Of a stretch of 64,000 nt of DNA, positions 60,388-64,000 are shown one piece after another (the stretch's first letter is position 1; each line of letters starts with the position of its first letter). Under the pieces are notes generated by a model. The model had not been told where the DNA came from. It saw only the letters and a list, made by a program, of their open reading frames with translations, and did no database searches. Made by a program: the position numbers and the translations under genes. The DNA is from Candidatus Eiseniibacteriota bacterium (GTDB lineage Bacteria > Eisenbacteria > RBG-16-71-46 > CAIMUX01), in contig JACKCR010000002.1 of the NCBI GenBank assembly GCA_020633975.1, positions 992,001 to 1,056,000 of the forward strand. Direction: 5' to 3'.

Positions 60388-63036
60388 GTGAACTCGACGG
60401 GCAGAAGACACCCACGATCCGCTCCACAGGAGGGCGAAGACCGCCGCGGCCCCGGCGGTGTCGACGCTCCCTCCCCGGACCCACCGACCGTCCGTGCGCT
60501 CTCTTGGATCGCCTGGATCGGTGGGAGCGCCCTTCTCACCGAGCTCTTCCTGATCCGGATCTTCGACGCGATCGTCGGGCCGAGCGCAGCCTACGCACTG
60601 GTCGGCCTCGCACTCTTCGGCATCTCGCTCGCCGGAGTCGTCGTCGCGCTCCGCCCGAGTTGGGGCGCACTCTCACCGCGCCGGATCACGCTCGCGCTCG
60701 GCGCGACTCCCGTCTTCCTCTGGGTCGTCCTTCGGTACGTTCCCTTCTCGGTTGCGCGGATTGCGGACGAACCGGTGCTCCAAGCCGTCTCCTTCCTCAT
60801 TCTCGGCGTTGCACTGCTTCTGCCGTTCTTCCTCAGCGCGCTCGCTGTCGTCGGGCTTCTCTCGCGCGGAACGGTGCGTACGGTGTACGCAGCGGACCTG
60901 GCGGGGTCCGCGCTCGGGCCGTGGCTCCTCCCTCTCCTACTGCCCCTGGCTGGGCCGGCCGGCGTCTTGCTCACAGTGGCGGGCGGGCACGTCCTCGCAG
61001 CGAATCTGCTCGCACCAGCCGATGGACGACCCGCGCAACCCGCTCAGCCGCACGAGCGGCTGACTCCAGCTGCGTCGAGTGCCCCCTCGGCCGCACCCTC
61101 GACTGCACCTAGAGCGTCGCGTGTGGGGCGGCACGCCCTTCCGCTCGTAGGTGTCGTCTTCCTCGTCGTCGCACTCTCCGGGCGTCTCGCGTCCTGGGAC
61201 TTACCGAATCACGCCGAGAAGCGAGGCGCGGAGGAAACCGAACGCCGCACGCACGCCGAGTTCCGGCGCTGGGATCCGGTCTCCAAGATCGAAGTGGTGG
61301 ACCTCACCGAGCGAGATCCGAAGACTGGCGAGGTTCTCCCTGGAACCGGACGGAAGCTGATCAGCTACGACGGCGGCGCGCAGAGCAGTCACATCTATGC
61401 GTTCGATGGCGACTACGAAACGCTGCGCGCGACCCTCCCCGATCACGTGCTCGATCACTTCTGGCAGCGTGGGGTGCTGGCCGCGCCCTGGTTCTTCCGC
61501 GATCAAGGGGCCCGCATCTTCGTGGCGGGGTGCGCAGGCGGACAAGAGGTGACGGGCGGCCTTCTCTTCGGCGCGAAGGAGATCCTCGCGGTCGACCTGG
61601 TTCCGACCGTGATCGAACTCGGTACCGAACGGTACGCGGACTACAACGGAGGGATCTTCCTCGACCCGCGTGTGCAGTACCGGCAGGCCGAGGCGCGCAC
61701 GGAACTCGCCCGAAGCTCCGGTGACTTCGACGTCATCCAGATCTTCAGCTACCACAACTCGTCGCGCGTCGCGGCGGGATCGCTCGCGCTGAAAGCGTTC
61801 TACCTCCAGACGGCGGAGACCTACCAGCTCTGCATGGAGTCGCTCTCGCCGAACGGGATCCTCCAGATCCACCAGGCGTTCTTTCCGCGGGTCGTAGCCA
61901 CCCTTGCGAAGGCGTGGAGCGAACTCGGCGGCACTGACCTCGAACGCCACGTCCTGGTCTACGGACGGGACGAGGTCGAAGATCACTACACCATCCTCTT
62001 CAAACGGTCGCCCTGGACTGAGGAGGAGGTTCGTGACGTCGACTCCTTCCTGCTCGCGGACTTCCCAAGTGAGGACTGGAACTACGTCCGGATCGAGTCA
62101 CCGGTCGACCGTGCAGGGAGCTTCCTCCCCGACGAAATCTACGACGCGCCGCTCTCGCCGTCGCTCCGGGATCGCGCCGCGTACCGGATTACACCGGTGA
62201 CGGACGATGATCCGTTCTCGCACTGGCTCAGGAAGGGATGGGGACGGATCGCACCGACGCGCGACGGGTTCGCGACCGAGTCCGAAGCGGTCCTTCTCAA
62301 CCAAGTGATCCCGAACCACGTTCCGCTTCCCCGAGACATCGCACACCTCGTGGTTCTCACCGTGGCCGGGGTCTTCGTGAGCCTGATCGCGTTCGCCGTC
62401 GCTGCATTCGCCGGTCGACGAACGATCGCTCCGAGTGCTCGCGCGGACCACGCGAGCGATCTTCCGGCACCAGCGCCCCGGCATGGAAGCGCGTTCGCGC
62501 GGAACGCTTACTTCTACTTGGTCGGCCTCGCGTTCATCGGCGTCGAGTGGACGCTCGTCCAGTTCGCGATGCGTCTCGTCGCCGAACCGATCCCAGCGTT
62601 CGGCGCGGCCCTCGCGGTCGTCCTCGTCGGTTCGGCCCTGGGGAGTCTCGCATCGTCGCGCCTTTCCGCGCGGGTCGTCTTCCCGGCGCTTCTTCTCATC
62701 GGCACGCTCCTCTTCACGTTCTACCCGGCCGTGTTCCCCAGCCTCTGGGACGACCCGATCGGCGTCCGTCTCGTCGTCTTCGTGCTTGCTGCGCTTCCGC
62801 TCTCGTTCTGCCTCGGCTTCCCCTTCCCGAGCGGCCTCGTGCTTCTCGGCGACACCCGGGAGGTTGCTGCGGCCTGGGCACTCAACGGCGCGGCCAGTGT
62901 CACCGGCAGCGTGCTCGTGGCCTGGCTCTTCGCGTCGATCGGAATGGCGGCGACGGGAGGGATCGCGCTCGCGGCCTACGGACTCGCGGGGGTTGCATTC
63001 GCTCGGATGTCGCGGCACGCGGAGGCGGATCGCTAG
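60388..63036 (+). CDS. Large membrane protein with a spermidine-synthase-like domain
   Basis: It consists of about six N-terminal membrane helices (from ALSWIAWIGGSALL), a soluble Rossmann-like domain and about six C-terminal helices. The soluble part resembles polyamine aminopropyltransferases in the SAM-site order (VAGCAGGQEVTGG, then LAVDLVPTVIELG, then FDVIQIFSYHNSSR), but the catalytic DSTDP-type Asp motif is replaced by SYHNSSR. It may thus not make spermidine. I chose GTG giving 882 residues; an ATG at 60283 would add 35. It is one of few plus-strand genes and ends on top of dapF. Confidence 0.75.
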   Translation: MNSTGRRHPRSAPQEGEDRRGPGGVDAPSPDPPTVRALSWIAWIGGSALLTELFLIRIFDAIVGPSAAYALVGLALFGISLAGVVVALRPSWGALSPRRITLALGATPVFLWVVLRYVPFSVARIADEPVLQAVSFLILGVALLLPFFLSALAVVGLLSRGTVRTVYAADLAGSALGPWLLPLLLPLAGPAGVLLTVAGGHVLAANLLAPADGRPAQPAQPHERLTPAASSAPSAAPSTAPRASRVGRHALPLVGVVFLVVALSGRLASWDLPNHAEKRGAEETERRTHAEFRRWDPVSKIEVVDLTERDPKTGEVLPGTGRKLISYDGGAQSSHIYAFDGDYETLRATLPDHVLDHFWQRGVLAAPWFFRDQGARIFVAGCAGGQEVTGGLLFGAKEILAVDLVPTVIELGTERYADYNGGIFLDPRVQYRQAEARTELARSSGDFDVIQIFSYHNSSRVAAGSLALKAFYLQTAETYQLCMESLSPNGILQIHQAFFPRVVATLAKAWSELGGTDLERHVLVYGRDEVEDHYTILFKRSPWTEEEVRDVDSFLLADFPSEDWNYVRIESPVDRAGSFLPDEIYDAPLSPSLRDRAAYRITPVTDDDPFSHWLRKGWGRIAPTRDGFATESEAVLLNQVIPNHVPLPRDIAHLVVLTVAGVFVSLIAFAVAAFAGRRTIAPSARADHASDLPAPAPRHGSAFARNAYFYLVGLAFIGVEWTLVQFAMRLVAEPIPAFGAALAVVLVGSALGSLASSRLSARVVFPALLLIGTLLFTFYPAVFPSLWDDPIGVRLVVFVLAALPLSFCLGFPFPSGLVLLGDTREVAAAWALNGAASVTGSVLVAWLFASIGMAATGGIALAAYGLAGVAFARMSRHAEADR

Positions 63037-63950
63037 GCGCGTCCCGTCGCGTCCAGATCGACCTCACCGTGGAAGACTCGCCGTGCGGGGCCCGCGAGGT
63101 AGGCATCGCTGTCTTCCTCCCAAACGCGGAAGACCGCGCCGCTCGCGCTCTGGAGCGTGACCGAACGGTCGCCGTCCCGGGCACGGAGGTGGGTTCCCAC
63201 GGCGAGGAGGCCCGACCCGCAGGCGAGCGTCTCTCCTTCCACTCCGCGTTCGAAGGTGCGCACGAAGAACCGGCCCTCGGTGGGCTTCGCGCTCACGATG
63301 TCCACGTTCGCTCCCGCTGCTCCGAGAGACGGATGGGACCGGAAGATCGGCGCCCAGCGTTCGAGATCGAAACTCCGAGGGTCTTCCGTCACGAGCACGA
63401 GATGCGGTACGCCGGAGTCGAAGAGAGTCGGCGGCTCCAAGAGGCCGAGGGTCGACGCGAGCCCGATGATCTCGCTCGGGCAGTCGTGACGCCGCGGGAT
63501 CGGATGAGCGACGGCGTACCGTCCCTCGCGCGCATCTCCGTCGCGGCGAGCCCGAACGAGGACGTCGGAGAGGCGGAAACGAACCGTGTCATTGTCCGCG
63601 CGGTCACCGAGGAGGACGGCGGCGACGCAACGCGCTCCGTTCCCGCAGTACTCGGCACGACCGCCGTCGGAGTTCCAGTAGTCCGCCGCGGCATCGAGCT
63701 CAGCGTCGTCTGCGTGGAGACGGTCCCCGGTACGAAGATAGAGGAGCCCGTCGCCTCCGATTCCATGATGACGGTGGAGCAGACGCCGGATCATCTCGGC
63801 GTCCGGGATCGGCGCGGGCGCGCGGAGGAGGACGAAGTCGTTCCCTGCGCCGTCGAGCTTCTCGAACGGGACGACGTGAGGAGAGCGTACGCGCACGTCG
63901 ATCGCTGATTGTGATCTCAACGCGTCTCCTTCCGGTCGTCTCGTCGTCAT
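63033..63950 (-). CDS. dapF: Diaminopimelate epimerase
   Basis: It interconverts LL- and meso-diaminopimelate for lysine and peptidoglycan. The 305-residue protein has the two catalytic cysteines at 102 (EYCGNGARC) and 243 (ETLACGSGL) and an N-terminal FEKLDGAGNDFVLL. The first about 26 residues precede the usual start, but the ATG has a good GGAGGA and overlaps the upstream stop by ATGA. It converges with the membrane-protein gene; the two stop codons share the 4-nt CTAG. Confidence 0.95.
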   Translation of the reverse strand: MTTRRPEGDALRSQSAIDVRVRSPHVVPFEKLDGAGNDFVLLRAPAPIPDAEMIRRLLHRHHGIGGDGLLYLRTGDRLHADDAELDAAADYWNSDGGRAEYCGNGARCVAAVLLGDRADNDTVRFRLSDVLVRARRDGDAREGRYAVAHPIPRRHDCPSEIIGLASTLGLLEPPTLFDSGVPHLVLVTEDPRSFDLERWAPIFRSHPSLGAAGANVDIVSAKPTEGRFFVRTFERGVEGETLACGSGLLAVGTHLRARDGDRSVTLQSASGAVFRVWEEDSDAYLAGPARRVFHGEVDLDATGRA

Positions 63951-64000
63951 GGCAGCGAGTCCTCCACAGCGGGTTCGGGCGGCAGCGGCCGGAGGAGCGT
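63947..64000 (-). CDS. C-terminal end of an unidentified gene upstream of dapF
   Basis: The frame is open from the window edge to a TGA that overlaps the dapF ATG (ATGA). Only 17 residues are visible (TLLRPLPPEPAVEDSLP), too few to name. The overlap makes it a likely operon partner of dapF; lysA or argH would be ordinary candidates, but the sequence does not show it. Confidence 0.4.
   Translation of the reverse strand, partial: TLLRPLPPEPAVEDSLP

Overview
The window looks like about 64 kb of chromosome from a GC-rich bacterium with an outer membrane. The diderm assignment rests on lipid A genes (lpxA, lpxB, lpxD, an lpxC-fabZ fusion, waaA), BamA, Skp/OmpH, LolCD and Lnt. The same stretch carries McsA-McsB-ClpC, best known from Firmicutes, and secreted proteins with Ycf48-like repeats and a FlgD-like C-terminal domain. 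That mix fits the FCB/Gemmatimonadota/Eisenbacteria-like part of the tree; this is an inference, and no rRNA is present to confirm it. Nearly all genes lie on the minus strand, and many are joined by 4-nt ATGA or GTGA overlaps.

Layout. Position 1-8.5 kb, read leftwards on the minus strand: a DUF512 Fe-S protein, der, plsY-gpsA, a MerR regulator, tRNA-Pro(GGG), surE-pcm, tRNA-Pro(CGG) and apt, plus the tail of an unknown plus-strand gene at the left edge. 8.6-20.1 kb is the accessory region: a GNAT acetyltransferase, a flavin monooxygenase, tRNA-Gly(CCC), a small exported protein, a 756-aa Ycf48-like exported protein, a chemoreceptor lacking a periplasmic sensor, and two large lipoproteins. 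20.4-26.7 kb is a coupled operon nadB - Minf_1886-family gene - GT9 glycosyltransferase - mutL - miaA.

27.5-58.0 kb is an unbroken run of 24 minus-strand genes. In order of transcription they are lnt, rlmI-like, asd, truA, htrA-like, purB, purL, purQ, a PurS-like gene, purF, lolC, lolD, mcsA, mcsB, clpC, bamA, skp, lpxD, lpxC-fabZ, lpxA, a Gfo/Idh/MocA oxidoreductase, lpxB, a DUF374 acyltransferase and waaA. It joins lipid A synthesis, outer-membrane assembly, lipoprotein maturation and release, arginine-phosphorylation proteolysis and purine synthesis. 58.1-64 kb holds rpsT, dapA-dapB, a large membrane protein with a spermidine-synthase-like domain, and dapF.

Recurring oddities: short in-frame tandem repeats (6, 15, 18, 24 and 27 bp) have lengthened tails, linkers or surface loops of several proteins, mostly housekeeping ones; a PurS-like protein carries an extra C-terminal region; and an oxidoreductase sits between lpxA and lpxB where some bacteria carry lpxI. 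I found no CRISPR array, insertion sequence, prophage or rRNA gene. No gene-free stretch exceeds 300 bases.
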